The position numbers and the translations under genes are program-made. Positions 9,997 to 20,890 of a stretch of DNA of 64,000 nt are shown here, piece after piece. The notes beneath the pieces were generated by a model. The model saw nothing but the letters and a program-made list of their open reading frames with translations. It was not told the origin of the DNA and ran no database searches. Positions within the stretch are counted from its first letter, which is position 1. Every line of letters starts with the position of its first letter. The DNA is from Oidiodendron maius Zn (Eukaryota; Ascomycota; Leotiomycetes; Myxotrichaceae). Location: assembly GCA_000827325.1 (NCBI GenBank), contig KN832881.1, positions 146,616-210,615 of the forward strand, in the 5' to 3' direction.

Positions 9997-11361
9997 TCAC
10001 TGGTCGTGACCGGCGAAGCTTGACAGGATTGCTTCCTGCTCCATCATCTCCTTAGCGGTCTCCTTCTCTTTCGTGCACCACCACTCCTCCTTCTTGAGTC
10101 TCCTACAATACTCGGAGTAGGTTTCATATTTGTCGCGGTATTTCTTGACTCTCCGTGCCAGGCGGGCTTGGGCAGCTTGTCGCTCATTAACGTATTCGTA
10201 GTAGTCCTCTGGAAGAAGTTGCTGACACTCGATAAGCTCACAGACATCATCCTCGGGCGTGGTGAGTTGGATGAATGGGACTGATGACTCGCTAGCAATT
10301 TCCTTGACCGTTTCTGGACGAAAATTGGATTTGATGGGCAACCAGGAACATTGAGTGAGCCATTTCCCATCACTCTCCAAGTAGCGCCAGGCAGAGGAGA
10401 GAAGTCGCTCAGCTTTAACCAGTCTCCTCTGGCGCTTCTTCTCTTTCCCCTTCAGGTCCTTCTTGGATTCAGATGCTGATGATGTGACTTGGATTCCGTG
10501 TGACCTGTGGATTACCTCCTCTCTGGGAGAAATATCCTTATTTGGGGAAACTTCCTCGTTGAGGTATACCTCACCATCGGTAATAGCCATTGTACATGAG
10601 GCTTGGGCAGAATCCACACATTCATTGGCTTGCTCGAGAGCTCCATCGCAAGAATAGTTGGTTATGATCTCATCCTTATAATAGGAGTTTTCGTCTTCGT
10701 CGAAGAGGGGATCGTATTCAGTGCTGAGAGAAGAGCAGCTGCTTGTAGAACGGGGAGTGGCGCATAAGTCTTCATCATCATCGGCCTGTTGCTGACCAGA
10801 GAGCTCGACATCCTCATCTGGGAATTTGAAATCGGCGGACCAGTCGTCAACACCACCGTTGACCTGTGCTTCTTGCGCCTCAAAATACTCGGCCAAGCTG
10901 TTGATAGCGCTGTCGAACTGCCCATCTCCATACTCATAATTAGCGGACCAACCCTGAGAAGCAAAGTTATCAGCTTGCGCAGCAAGGTACAACTCCTCCT
11001 TTGCAGCCACTTCGTCATCATACACTGTGATGATGAATTCTTTGGCCTTCTCCTTTAGGTTATTGCACCACTCGTTAATCTCCTTTCTCTCTTGAACGCT
11101 CTTGCCCATTAGGAGACGTTGATTCTTGTAGTCGCCGAACTCATCCATGAATAAATGCACCTGGGATCGCAAGTAGCGAACCCAGGTATCGGAAGCATTG
11201 TGAAGGGCAGGAGAGAGGTAAGGGGTGGTATTGCTGAACTCAGGATTTGGATGGCGCAAAACCTTGAGATGCTCAGTGGGTGACTGACGCTTGGGAGTAA
11301 AAACAGTACAAATCTCAGCCTGAGGATAATATTTGGACTGAACTCGGATTGTGAATGCCAT
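9997..11361 (-). CDS. Hypothetical protein, 454 residues, acidic centre with charged coiled-coil ends
   Basis: One uninterrupted frame starting MAFTIRVQSKYYPQAEICTV. The N-terminal 120 residues are mixed and contain Trp and Cys. The central part (about 150-290) is acidic and Ser-rich, for example QQQADDDEDLCATPRSTSSC. It is followed by a basic KGKEKKRQRRLVKAERLLSSAW stretch and a Tyr/Arg/Lys-rich helical C-terminus (ARLARRVKKYRDKYETYSEY). The basic stretch could be a nuclear localisation signal. No named domain is recognised. The length, ATG context and uniform protein-like composition support a real gene. It is convergent with the amidoligase gene. Confidence 0.6.
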   Translation of the reverse strand: MAFTIRVQSKYYPQAEICTVFTPKRQSPTEHLKVLRHPNPEFSNTTPYLSPALHNASDTWVRYLRSQVHLFMDEFGDYKNQRLLMGKSVQERKEINEWCNNLKEKAKEFIITVYDDEVAAKEELYLAAQADNFASQGWSANYEYGDGQFDSAINSLAEYFEAQEAQVNGGVDDWSADFKFPDEDVELSGQQQADDDEDLCATPRSTSSCSSLSTEYDPLFDEDENSYYKDEIITNYSCDGALEQANECVDSAQASCTMAITDGEVYLNEEVSPNKDISPREEVIHRSHGIQVTSSASESKKDLKGKEKKRQRRLVKAERLLSSAWRYLESDGKWLTQCSWLPIKSNFRPETVKEIASESSVPFIQLTTPEDDVCELIECQQLLPEDYYEYVNERQAAQARLARRVKKYRDKYETYSEYCRRLKKEEWWCTKEKETAKEMMEQEAILSSFAGHDQ

Positions 11362-12329
11362 GATTTAAGGCGTCGATCCTAGTCTGCTTGGAAGACTGGC
11401 TTGGTGATAGCGATCGAGACTGGTGGTATTATGCGATAGAGGTATGGATTTTGTAGACCGACGTTGGTGTGAGTGACAGAAGTTCCAGTTGTATATTGAC
11501 GATCGCCAGAGGGATAGTTTACTTGCGCTGGCAAATGTATGATCTCAGGAAGTATAGCAGATCGAAAAAGTTGAGAATTATAATTTATGGTGTTGAGGTT
11601 CAGTTTTATCGAGTGCTTTGAAGACGAAAGAAAGTGGAAGAGGCTGCTCGGAAAGTGAATTTTTTGCCAGAAAAGGGACCTAATGGTAGGGTCGCAAGAA
11701 GGGCAAAGTTATTCACTCACAAGTAGCACTGGACCACAATAGCTGCTCCTCCTCGGAGCTCTTCACACTCAACGGATAGTCGGCCACTACATGGTTACGA
11801 GATGCATACTCGTCGAGCAGAGAGAGGGGGTAAAACGAGACACACAAGCGGATGAGTTTTTGATGAAATATCTCACATTTTGTTCTATTTTAGAAGACGT
11901 ATCACGGCTGGTCTATTCAGCAAGACGTTCCAGATGATGTACTTCATGACGAAGCTCCAAATGCATTAATGGCGGGAATAACCGTTATGACAAGGTGATT
12001 TGGACCCGTCCTTTTTAGCCCCGCCAGGAGCACCAATCCCATAGCGACGCGAATTTTGCAGGTACTCGACGTTCACTTTAGCGAATCCCAAACATCTATA
12101 CTCATGAGGCTTGTAGGCAGCTGGTCCCAAGTCAGCATAGAGTTCCTCAAGAAAATAAGCTTAGCTCTCATGAGCTCAAAACAAATCTAATGCTCTTGTT
12201 GGTGCGAAGCCATTTGATTGGTCCCAAAACTCCAACCTCCCCCTTTTCTGGAAGCGAAACAATTTCATTGGCCCAAAATATCCAACCTCTGGGTTTCAAT
12301 AGCTAGGCGATTTCATTGGCCCAATTTGT
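11362..12329. other. Intergenic region with a CCAAT-containing repeat
   Basis: The left part is the promoter of the 454-residue gene. The right part lies downstream of Rpb7 and contains a degenerate ~50-bp repeat at 12208-12330 carrying ATTGG. No coding frame is supported. Confidence 0.5.
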
Positions 12330-12330
12330 T
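12208..12330. repeat. Degenerate ~49-bp tandem repeat with three inverted CCAAT boxes
   Basis: ATTGG occurs at 12217, 12267 and 12315, spacings of 50 and 48 bp. Each sits in a similar context (TTTGATTGGTCCCAAAA, TTTCATTGGCCCAAAATA, TTTCATTGGCCCAATTTG). The first two copies also share TCCAACCTC. The last copy reaches the predicted Rpb7 stop codon. Confidence 0.65.
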
Positions 12331-13020
12331 TACTTTGAAAGGTATCTGCTGCCATTCACTGAAATGGCCCTGAGCAGACAATAAGGAGTCACGTGCTAGG
12401 AGAAGAACCTCAACTCACCCAAGAAAGTCCTCTTTGATGCTGGCGATGGCATACATGCTGCCAACCTCGGCCCTTGTGCCGATCAACTTGACGCGAACGT
12501 GCGTCCCGACCTCGATCACCATATCCTCATTATTTGTGAACTGAGGTGGGGTTGCATTGGGATCAAACTTAATATCAGATGGGATGAGCTGCATCAGTGT
12601 TAGCTACATTCAGATCCTTAGGTTTTGAGGAACTTACGTGCGCAGAAACAAAGAGTGGCAGAGGCCCAGCATCTGCAAAGAAGCCGACCTGGTTGACCGA
12701 TGTCACAATGGCATCAACCTGTGCAGACATAAGCTTCGTTCAACATCGGTCTCTCAAAGCCCAATTCTCACAGTCTCGCCCTTGAATGGTCTCCAAACCA
12801 CAGCCCGATATCCAACGGTGAACTCCGCCAAGCCACTTCCCGGAAGAATGCGACCCTCCGAGATGTTGAAGGTGTCCATGATGGTAATGATGTAATATCG
12901 ACCTGTGCAAGTGCCTTCCACGTCCTTCAACAGCTTCCCGGTAACCAGCTCGTGCATATTCCTGCCAAAGTAGGATGGATGCAAGGTGACCTGCCTTTCG
13001 AGATTATAGAGGAAGAACAT
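12330..13020 (-). CDS. rpb7: RNA polymerase II subunit Rpb7
   Basis: Four exons on the minus strand: 12772-13020, 12638-12718, 12419-12588 and 12330-12369; 179 residues. It begins [20 protein letters not shown], the RNP-like N-terminal domain typical of Rpb7. The second half is the S1/OB domain ([20 protein letters not shown] ... VFVSAH-type region, here PLFVSAH). With Rpb4 it forms the stalk of RNA polymerase II, which binds nascent RNA and helps initiation. The first three exons are certain from family similarity. The fourth (donor GTGAGT at 12417-12418, acceptor CTCAG) gives [18 protein letters not shown] matches the yeast Rpb7 C-terminus as I recall it, followed by ten extra residues. If that intron is retained, the protein ends at LG with a TGA. 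Confidence 0.92.
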
Positions 13021-13845
13021 CTTGGTGGCAGTGGTTCGAATGGGCGGTGTGGGAAGAAAGGAACGTCGATCACAGGGCTGCAGTGATGAGATAGAAAGCG
13101 TACTTTGTACTGCGGTAGATATAAGGGCAAATTATTGGAGGTGAATCAAGGGCCGTTCAAGTGCATATCTTGTCGCGAAGATCCAAACGCGCCACAACTC
13201 AACTGCGAGCTCCTCCCAAACCCATGAATGTATCCCCTTCAAGGCCGCAAGCCCTCTGAGTCCTGTATATTGCGCTGGATTACCGAGATGTTCTGCAGTC
13301 ACCGGTCCTAGATCTTGGTGGCGGTATTGATGAACGACAGGACAGACCGAACCTCGGAGAGGCGCCCGCTGGGAGGGAATGCTCTGGAACGACTCTGCAG
13401 GTACCTCAAAGAGAGTGCGCAAAGGCTGTCGATGCCTTCAAATTGTCGGATGAGGACTGCGAGCCTGGCCGTCGAGCAGGGAAAGTGATGCTGATATCCC
13501 ACGTCGTGCCTGGGGTAGCTATAATAATTTATTTCTTAGTGCTGAGATAAACGCATAAGCAGTAGTATATCACAGCACCGGTAATTTTCGCGGGCCGAGG
13601 AAGCTCATGCCACACATGCAAGTGTAACAACGGCTTAAGAGTTCCTCATACGCCTGAGAATCACAGCACACGCAAACAGATAGGCCTACGACCGCATAAG
13701 CGTCTCCTCTATCTCAACGGCACTGTCGTGAACCCTAGACGTGAGCGACGGTCAGGAGGGATTGATCGGCTCTCAATATTTCACACCTCCGCGACTAGGC
13801 AAACCGCGTGCAGCAGAGTTACACAACCGGCCTCGAACGTCCGCC
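13021..13845. other. Divergent promoter between Rpb7 and the Mpo1-like gene
   Basis: Short frames on the minus strand (13132-13422, 13308-13502) lack motifs and are judged chance. The last 100 bases before 13846 are the leader of the Mpo1-like gene. No RNA gene or repeat was recognised. Confidence 0.5.
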
Positions 13846-14526
13846 ATGTCTCTTGATCTTGAAAAACAGCTCTGCTTTGTGAGTAAACAGGACAGATTCC
13901 TCTGGCATGTTATTGACCAGAAGTAGTATGGCGCATACCATAACAATCCAACCAACATTGGAATCCATACTGCATGCGTCCCTTTGATTCTGGCCGCTGC
14001 CATTCTTCTCGTACGCCTCGCCATGCACATATTGCTTTTGAGACGTGCTAATGCGCTGCAGTGTACTAACAGTCCGGTGTTGATTCCTCTCCCTGACTGG
14101 CTTACCATTCCATATTTTCCTCTCAACCTGGCCGCCCTCGTGGCAGTCGTTTACAGCGGCTTCTATCTCCTCCTTGAACCCGTCGTCGGCGCTGTCCTCC
14201 TGCCAATCATTTTTGGCTGGACAGTTTATGCAAACCACCTCACTACCGCCTATAAGTACAATGCGAATGCGGCCGCTATAGCAGTTGAGATTTTGTCGTG
14301 GATTCTCCAGTTCATTGGGCATGGGGTCTTTGAGGGTCGTGCTCCCGCCCTTCTGGACAACTTGCTGCAATCACTGGTCTTGGCCCCATTCTTCGTATTC
14401 ATGGAGGTCCTATTTAAATTCGGCTACCGGCCAGAGCTGCAAAAGAGAGTTGATATCGCAATAGAGAAGGAGATCGCAAAGTTCAAGGCCGAGAAAGCTG
14501 CCAAGTCTGGCAAGAAGCAGAATTAG
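13846..14526 (+). CDS. Mpo1/YGL010w-like ER membrane dioxygenase (DUF962)
   Basis: Exons 13846-13878, 13927-14010 and 14062-14526 with introns of 48 and 51 bp; 193 residues. The start MSLDLEKQLCF continues across the first junction into YGAYHNNPTNIGIHTACVPL, the conserved His-containing N-terminal motif of this family. Splicing the in-frame 51-bp second intron (GTACGC...GTGCTAATGCGCTGCAG) joins ILL to CTNSPVLIPLPDWL and removes a basic insertion foreign to the family. Several hydrophobic segments follow, then QFIGHGVFEGRAPAL, the second His motif. Yeast Mpo1 is an Fe(II)-dependent dioxygenase in the alpha-oxidation of 2-hydroxy fatty acids from phytosphingosine breakdown at the ER. The same role is inferred. 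The C-terminus is Lys-rich (KSGKKQN), as in ER-retrieved membrane proteins. Confidence 0.85.
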
Positions 14527-15008
14527 ATCTGCACTGAGCCCTGATGATGTGCAAGAAAGATCATCGGACGAGAACATGCACGATACCCAAGCAAATTCGC
14601 ATCGAGAGCAAAGAACCGAGTTGATGAAGCCTCTAGAGTCAATGAAACGGTAACCAGGAGCCAAAGGAGTAGTGAGCAAGTGCCTTGTGGAGGGAACGCA
14701 TTGAACATGGAAGGCGTACGGTGTTTTGTTATTCAGGAAGCGTACATTCACGACATGCACGGATATAATACTTTAGGTCATGAGATTATATTTGACTCCT
14801 TGAATCGCTGTGCGTGGGGACAAATCTTGTTTGTACTCAAGAAATGCATTTTCTTCAAAGAAATCACCTCTCCCTGTACTTGACTACCTGCAGATGACCT
14901 CCCAATCCAGTTTCACTATTTTGCTTTCCAGACGACTATCATGTGCTTCAAAAATCGAAGCAGATGACGGCCCTCCGGAGTTCTCATCCGCTCTGATCTT
15001 CTCACATC
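14527..15008. other. Convergent 3' intergenic region
   Basis: It lies between the Mpo1-like gene (+) and the Cys/His hypothetical gene (-). Small frames on both strands show no protein features, and nothing else is recognised. Confidence 0.5.
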
Positions 15009-16280
15009 TCATTTATTCCAGAATTCCATCGTCTCATCAACCGCAATCTCAAGAGTGGAGGCCACGCTCCTCAGCGGCTGATCTGGCATGTTCGCACGTC
15101 TCGTTGTGAATGCCCTGGATGGAAACTCGGGGGATAAAATGCTCGATTCTGGTCCGGGCGAAGAACTGGGGCCAGGGTCTGCAATGTGGAGAGACTGTGC
15201 GCTGTTCATCGAAAACCCGGATATTCTGAAGGGCGATACTTGGATAGGCGGTAGCTGTGAGGTTGATGGGTGTGGATTGAGGGGTTCCTTTCCCGCTTCA
15301 CCTCTATGGGATGAATATTGTCGACTCAGCCCTGCTTGCCGCCTTGAAGGCCTGTCAGGGAGAGGTCTTCGAGGAGGACTAGAAGTTGGTGGGTAGCGGC
15401 CATGGTTGGTTTGCACTGCTTGAGCCCACTGGTCCCAATTGATGTCAGGCTGCTTATGCATTGGAGAGGGGAACTTTCCTGGGCTAGAAAGAACGCTTAG
15501 CCTAGTAGCAGGTAGACTAAGGCAGTCCTTAACTGATGCTGGTCTGATTTCGGCAGATTCGTGGGGTTTCCTGCTACGACTCTCTGGCGGCCGTTCATTG
15601 CGCGGGGCTATTATCTGCGCTGGAGGATCAAAACACGTAGTTTGGCGTTGCTCTCCCCGCGAGGTGCGAGGAGAGACTGCTGAAGTGTTAGTGATCGATG
15701 GCCGCCCGCGTCGAGACCTGCCATACCTTTCGCCTCTCTGTCCTTGTGTGACATATTCTTCGAGTCCTCTTGCGCAGCAGAGACCACCATTGATTGCTAA
15801 GTTTCTTTCTTCTGGCAGCGTGTTTCGTCCCTCATCTGCACATATGGAGCATAGGAAGTTGAAGCGTCTAGAATGTTCGGCCAACTTTGTTTTCTGGTCT
15901 GCTTGCCACTTATCGTACGTTTCTCTTGCCTTATCGTCGGCATCACCCCTGTTGAGACTCCAAGTTGGTTGATTCTGCTCCTCGAATTTCATTGAGCATG
16001 CAGTGCAAGCTCCATCTCTTCGCAGCTTGATAGTGGTGCAGTCGCACACGTCTTTCGTGCTTAAAAAAATGGAGAAGAGACTTCTGAAAAAGGTTCTCTT
16101 TCCCATTTTCCTCTCCATTTTCACCTGTGCCTTATTGAATGAGGCCTGGCACCTTCTAAGTTGCTGCTCATTATGTGGGCACTGGCTAAATTGTATCTTG
16201 AATATTTGGCACATTTTGTTGCTGGTATAACAAGCCTGAGAACTCATATTTTGGAATGTGGACATTCTTAAGTCCTCCAA
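15009..16280 (-). CDS. Hypothetical protein with an N-terminal Cys/His cluster and disordered C-terminus
   Basis: One 423-codon frame. The likely biological start is the internal ATG at 16214, giving MCQIFKIQFSQCPHNEQQLRRC. That resembles a common class of fungal hypotheticals beginning MC-x(n)-CxH-x(n)-C. Further Cys pairs follow (KDVCDCTTIKLRRDGACTAC, FLCSICADEG, GGLCCARG), suggesting metal binding in the first 190 residues. The remaining ~230 residues are Pro/Ser/Arg-rich and probably disordered (SSPPRRPLPDRPSRRQAG). No enzymatic domain is recognised. The Cys/His arrangement supports a real protein; function is unknown. Confidence 0.6.
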   Translation of the reverse strand: MEDLRMSTFQNMSSQACYTSNKMCQIFKIQFSQCPHNEQQLRRCQASFNKAQVKMERKMGKRTFFRSLFSIFLSTKDVCDCTTIKLRRDGACTACSMKFEEQNQPTWSLNRGDADDKARETYDKWQADQKTKLAEHSRRFNFLCSICADEGRNTLPEERNLAINGGLCCARGLEEYVTQGQRGERYGRSRRGRPSITNTSAVSPRTSRGEQRQTTCFDPPAQIIAPRNERPPESRSRKPHESAEIRPASVKDCLSLPATRLSVLSSPGKFPSPMHKQPDINWDQWAQAVQTNHGRYPPTSSPPRRPLPDRPSRRQAGLSRQYSSHRGEAGKEPLNPHPSTSQLPPIQVSPFRISGFSMNSAQSLHIADPGPSSSPGPESSILSPEFPSRAFTTRRANMPDQPLRSVASTLEIAVDETMEFWNK

Positions 16281-16582
16281 TTTCTATGTTGTTCCATTCC
16301 AACGTGCTCTATTGTTCATAATATATTTAGTAGAATGGTTCTTTATCAAATAGTGAACAAAGACTATTGTTCAACATCATGAGTTTGTGCCGCCCGAGAA
16401 GATTGTTCTAGATCCATCAAGGGAGTCACAGCTCAAGACAAGCTACTAGGTCAACCACACTGATAAGACATCATATTGATGAGAACAAGTGCCATGTTTG
16501 TTTGAGAGGCGCTTAAACCATTATGCAATATTGAACAGTATTGGAGGATATAGATAATATACAGTATGGCGCTTCAGAATCT
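16281..16582. other. Short AT-rich intergenic region
   Basis: It serves as promoter of the Cys/His hypothetical gene (-) and downstream region of Pex6 (-). Nothing else is seen. Confidence 0.45.
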
Positions 16583-19500
16583 TTAATACAAGTCTTCGTC
16601 ATCAAAGCTGTCTTGCTGAAAACTCATGTCGACTGCTTTTCCTTTCTCCTTCTTACGGCCATTCACCATACCGTCTTGGGTATAGAAATCATCCTCATCC
16701 TCTTCATCAGATAATGCCTTTGCTTTGCCCTTCCCTTTTTTATCAACTGCCTTACTTTTGCCCTTTCCATTACTCTTAAACTTATTAGCATCTTGTTGCC
16801 ACTGTGGTAATCCATCAGCCTGGCGCAGAGATGTAGTGTCCCTCCTTTGACCATTGTCCTTTTCTTCGACCTTTTCAAACTGCTCCCTGACTCTCTTATA
16901 ATGCTCAAGCTCCTTAACACTCACACTCGGTACGAGTTCCCTTTCCGCATTAATAAAATCTTCTTCTTCAACTAGCACAGCAATATCTTCATTCGTTGCG
17001 AAGTGGTCGAAGAAGTAGGCGGTGCTGATTTTCGGTTTCCCGGAGGCTAGATTTTGTGTGTTTATGGCCGCGATTTTGGAGTCAATAAGCGATGCCTGCC
17101 TCGTAACGGCTTTTAACATGGCGTCTGAACAGAGTGCATAGAAATCGGCACCGGTATAAGTAAAAGGAAGCTTGGAGGCGATGCGTGAAAGAGAGAGAGT
17201 TGGGGACAGTGTGAATCTCGAAAATTGTTAGCCAAGAAATTAAAATGAAACATGCCAGAGTCAGGATTCATACTTCCTTGTCAATGCCTCCATGATAGTC
17301 AACTGCTTCTCATGCGTGTCGCTAACACCTAGGTACAGCATCTTATCGAATCTGCCTGGCCGGAGGAGAGCTGCATCCAGAAGGTCGGGTCTATTTGTAG
17401 CGCCAATCACAAACACACCACCACCACCATCCTCGCCATCAGACATGCCATCCAATTCAGCTAGCAACTGAGAGACGATACGGTCCATGACACCTCCAGA
17501 GTCTCCTTGATTTCCTCGTTTCGGTGCCACCGAATCCAGCTCATCAAAGAAGACAACACATGGACGCGCATCTCGGGCGCGCTGGAAGACCCGCCGGACA
17601 TTTGCTTCCGACTCACCTATATACATGTTGAGAAGTTCGGGACCTTTGACACTAAAGAAATTCAAGCTAAATTCAGTTGCTATCGCTTTAGCAAGCAGGG
17701 TTTTTCCAGTTCCAGGTGGTCCGTAGAATAAGATACCAGAACGTTTCTTCATGCCTTTCGCGAACAACTCCGGCCGCTCTAGGGGTAGTTGAATGGTTTC
17801 CATAACAGCATCCTTGACATTGTTAAGTCCACCAACATCGTCCCAAGTGACGTTTGGTATCTTGGGAGCTCCGATTGCGTCCGCGAAGTTCTTGCGTGCA
17901 GCTTCTATTGCAATATCGAAATCCACCTTCGCGACACAGCGACTGGACGGTCCACCTGCTATCAAGATATCACGGACTGTCACTGGCGTCTCCTCGGAAT
18001 AACTCGATGCGAGAGACTCGAGACGCGATTGCCGGGCAACAAGAGCACGGTCAACGACATCAACTAAGTCCCCTGCAACGAGAGCAGCAGTCTTCACTGC
18101 TACCCCACTAAGGTCAACATCGGGTGCTAGCGACACAGGTTGGTTATCAAGAATATTTTGGAGAATGCCCTGTCGCTCTCCCTCGTCTGGAGCAGTCATC
18201 TCAAGTTCATGTGTGAAGAGGCCCCTAACGGCATCTGGGATTTTGTCAACCTCAGTGGTGGTTGCAACCAGGACTCGAACTCCAGCCTGAATCTCTTTTA
18301 AAGTTGAAGCCATTCTGTCTGCTGTCAAAGCCTCGATATGCCTGATGAGAAGGACGCAAAACTCTGGTCCACAAGCCTTAGCTCGTTCTGCCCGAGCTTC
18401 CAGAAAGCCAGCGGTTTTAACATCACCTCCACCCCCACCTTCACTCACAATATCATATGCGTCAATCTGAAAGGTATGGAGACCGATGTCAGCACAGGCG
18501 CGAGTGACAACTTCGGATTTCCCAATATTTCGCTGCGTGGACACGAGAAGGATAGCTAGAGGCTGTAGCTCGAGATGTATTGCTCGAGGGCTTGTGGCAG
18601 CTGCCAACAGCTCTCTTAGGCGTCGCTGGAGAAGTGAAACATGCTGTTTCTTTAATTCGGGCATGGATGTAGATTCCACTTCTGATTTAGAGATCGACTT
18701 TATTCCAAGATAGTATTGCCAAGAATTTCCCATCGTCGCAGGTAGCCGACTATTTTCACTGCCGGACTGCATCATATGTGTTGCCGACGCATCAACGGAT
18801 GCAACTCCCCCCCAGATCTCATCATGATCACTTTCTTCCTGGTCCTCTTGACCTAAACCGACGTAGTTAATCTTGAACCACGCAACACCGGTAGGTTGAG
18901 TATGGTTCGCTGGCTTAGGATCATCTAGAGTTGAGCTGGATAGCAAATCATCTACATCCAAGTCATCAGATGACGTCGGTTGATACAAAATACGGCCAAG
19001 GTCTTCATCGATCGGAATTGCTACGAGATCCCCCTTACGGACGATTCGCGTGCGACTCGCGAAGTGTTTCTTTAGTCCTGCAAAGAGAGCACTTTGAAGT
19101 GGGCGTTCTGTTGAGAAGGGGGTCGATATCTTCTGCAGTGTCAGTTCTCTGGCAAACGGTGGCTGTGATGCGCCCGTTATCTTTGACTGTGGCCCTTTCA
19201 TAAGCGGAGAGGGCCGTTTTAGGGGAGATATTCTGCAGTATGGAGTGTTCTCCATATTGGCAAGTAGAACGGGGGATAGGTAGACGGTTGGACTAGTCGG
19301 CTTCTGGATCTGAGATTCAAAGAAGGACATTCTTCGACCCTCCTGGTGCTTGCTGCTGGGAATTTTTGTGACTGGGCGGTGTGAATAGCCTTCAGGTAGG
19401 CCGAATACCTTTACTGGGCGCCATACTGATTCTTCTTGTTCGGTAAGGCCGAAGCTGCCAAGGCCCCAAAGGCCTCCACCATTGACAGGCGGTTCTGGCG

Positions 19501-20890
19501 CAGCCTCAAGTCGAACCCAATCCCCAGAAAAGCAACCAATTTTGGTTAAGGAACTAATATCAACAAAGATTCGAGCCTCCTCATCTTCATAAATATTCGG
19601 CTTCGGATGCAACACCACTTCAGGCAAAGGCTTCACGAGACCTTGTGCCTTGAAGAGACGTCCTCGCTGGGCACCAGCACGGGCCGTTGTTGCGGTGAAA
19701 TTAGAGAAAACAGATCCAGGACTATTAATTCCGTTCGTCCTTCGCCCGAGTCCCAGAGTGTGCGGAGTTCCCGGCTGAATGGTAGACATTCCACTGGCAT
19801 TGTGAGTTGGTAGCATAGGTGCTTCCAATGATATCATATCGTCCATAGAATCATCTGAGTGATCATCATCATTTTCTGCTGTCGATAACTCTGTCTCGGT
19901 CTCGGTGGCCGATTCCTGGTCGCCTGTTGTGGCGTCGGTTCTATACCGATCTTCGGCAGCGGAGTAGAATTGATCATTAGTTGTATCGTCATCCTCCTCT
20001 GCCACGTCCTGTAAAACTCGGTTTGCAGGCAGCGACCTCGAGCTATGGGTAGTTTTAACTTGGTGTCCTGTTTGAGTGATTATGATTTTGGTTTGCGGGT
20101 TCAGTATTCCTTGCCCTATTGGCTCACACAGAGTCACCTGAGCTGGGGGAGGTGGCACATGGGTGATAGGATGTGGCGGTAATGGCAGAGAGAAGAAGTC
20201 CCCGGTATGGACCACATGAAATTCTCCTAGCGCCTCTCGGATAGCAGATGTCAATCTGTCTTCGGGGGCGTTGGTTTTTGATTTCCCGTTCAAAAAGCCA
20301 TTTGCCCGAGCATGATCGCCGTGGAATGTACCTTCGCCATTCTCCAACCTCGCAGCCAATTCTCTTTCAATCGTGATAAAGACAGAATCCAAAGGCAATG
20401 GAATAACGTCTAACAGCCTTATTTCAATTCCACTTCGACTATGGCTCGTAATCTTTGAAGGGGCAACTCTCTGGAGTACTTCGGCAAATCCTTGGAGAGC
20501 GAGGGATGAAGGAGAGAACTGCACCGTCGAATGTGCAAGAGCGGTGGACGGCCTTATGGGTACAATTGACCATGTGGAATCTTCGACAGAGGTTGAAGGT
20601 CTCCATGGACAGATCGCGACGTGGTGGAATTCTGGGGCTGTGGGAGGACCATTCCCATTTTCCTGGGCTAAAGGTAATTACTTAGTCCTGTTTACAGCAA
20701 AACATGAAGCCAGTGTCAAACCTTGCGCTACAGCAGGAAATAGGTCTGCGAATAGATCTTCAGATAAGATCCCAATGTCTCCTTTTACATGATCGTCCAA
20801 GACCAATCTTGCAGATATCGCTGATTTATCCTGGCGCCGGCGTTTGCGCTTTCGCAGAGGCGGCAAAGGAATTTGCTCGCCAACGGCCAT
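16583..20890 (-). CDS. pex6: Peroxisomal biogenesis AAA+ ATPase Pex6
   Basis: Three exons: 20722-20890, 17274-20667 and 16583-17216, with introns of 54 bp (GTTTGA...TTTAG) and 57 bp (GTATGA...CGAG); 1398 residues, usual for filamentous-fungal Pex6. It starts MAVGEQIPLPPLRKRKRRRQ. The N-terminal domains are followed by a degenerate first AAA cassette (ILLVSTQRNIGKSEVV, about residue 765) lacking a proper Walker A glycine pattern. The second cassette is canonical: GPPGTGKT at about 1039-1046, VVFFDELDSVAPKRG as Walker B, and GATNRPDLLDAALLRPGRFD as the second region of homology. With Pex1 it forms the hexamer that extracts ubiquitinated Pex5 from the peroxisomal membrane. The C-terminal ~110 residues form a Lys/Asp/Glu-rich tail (KGKGKAKALSDEEDEDDF). 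Confidence 0.95.

Noticed and set aside
13132-13502. Minus-strand frames of 64-96 codons upstream of Rpb7
   Set aside because: They lie in the Rpb7/Mpo1 divergent promoter and have no protein-like conservation.
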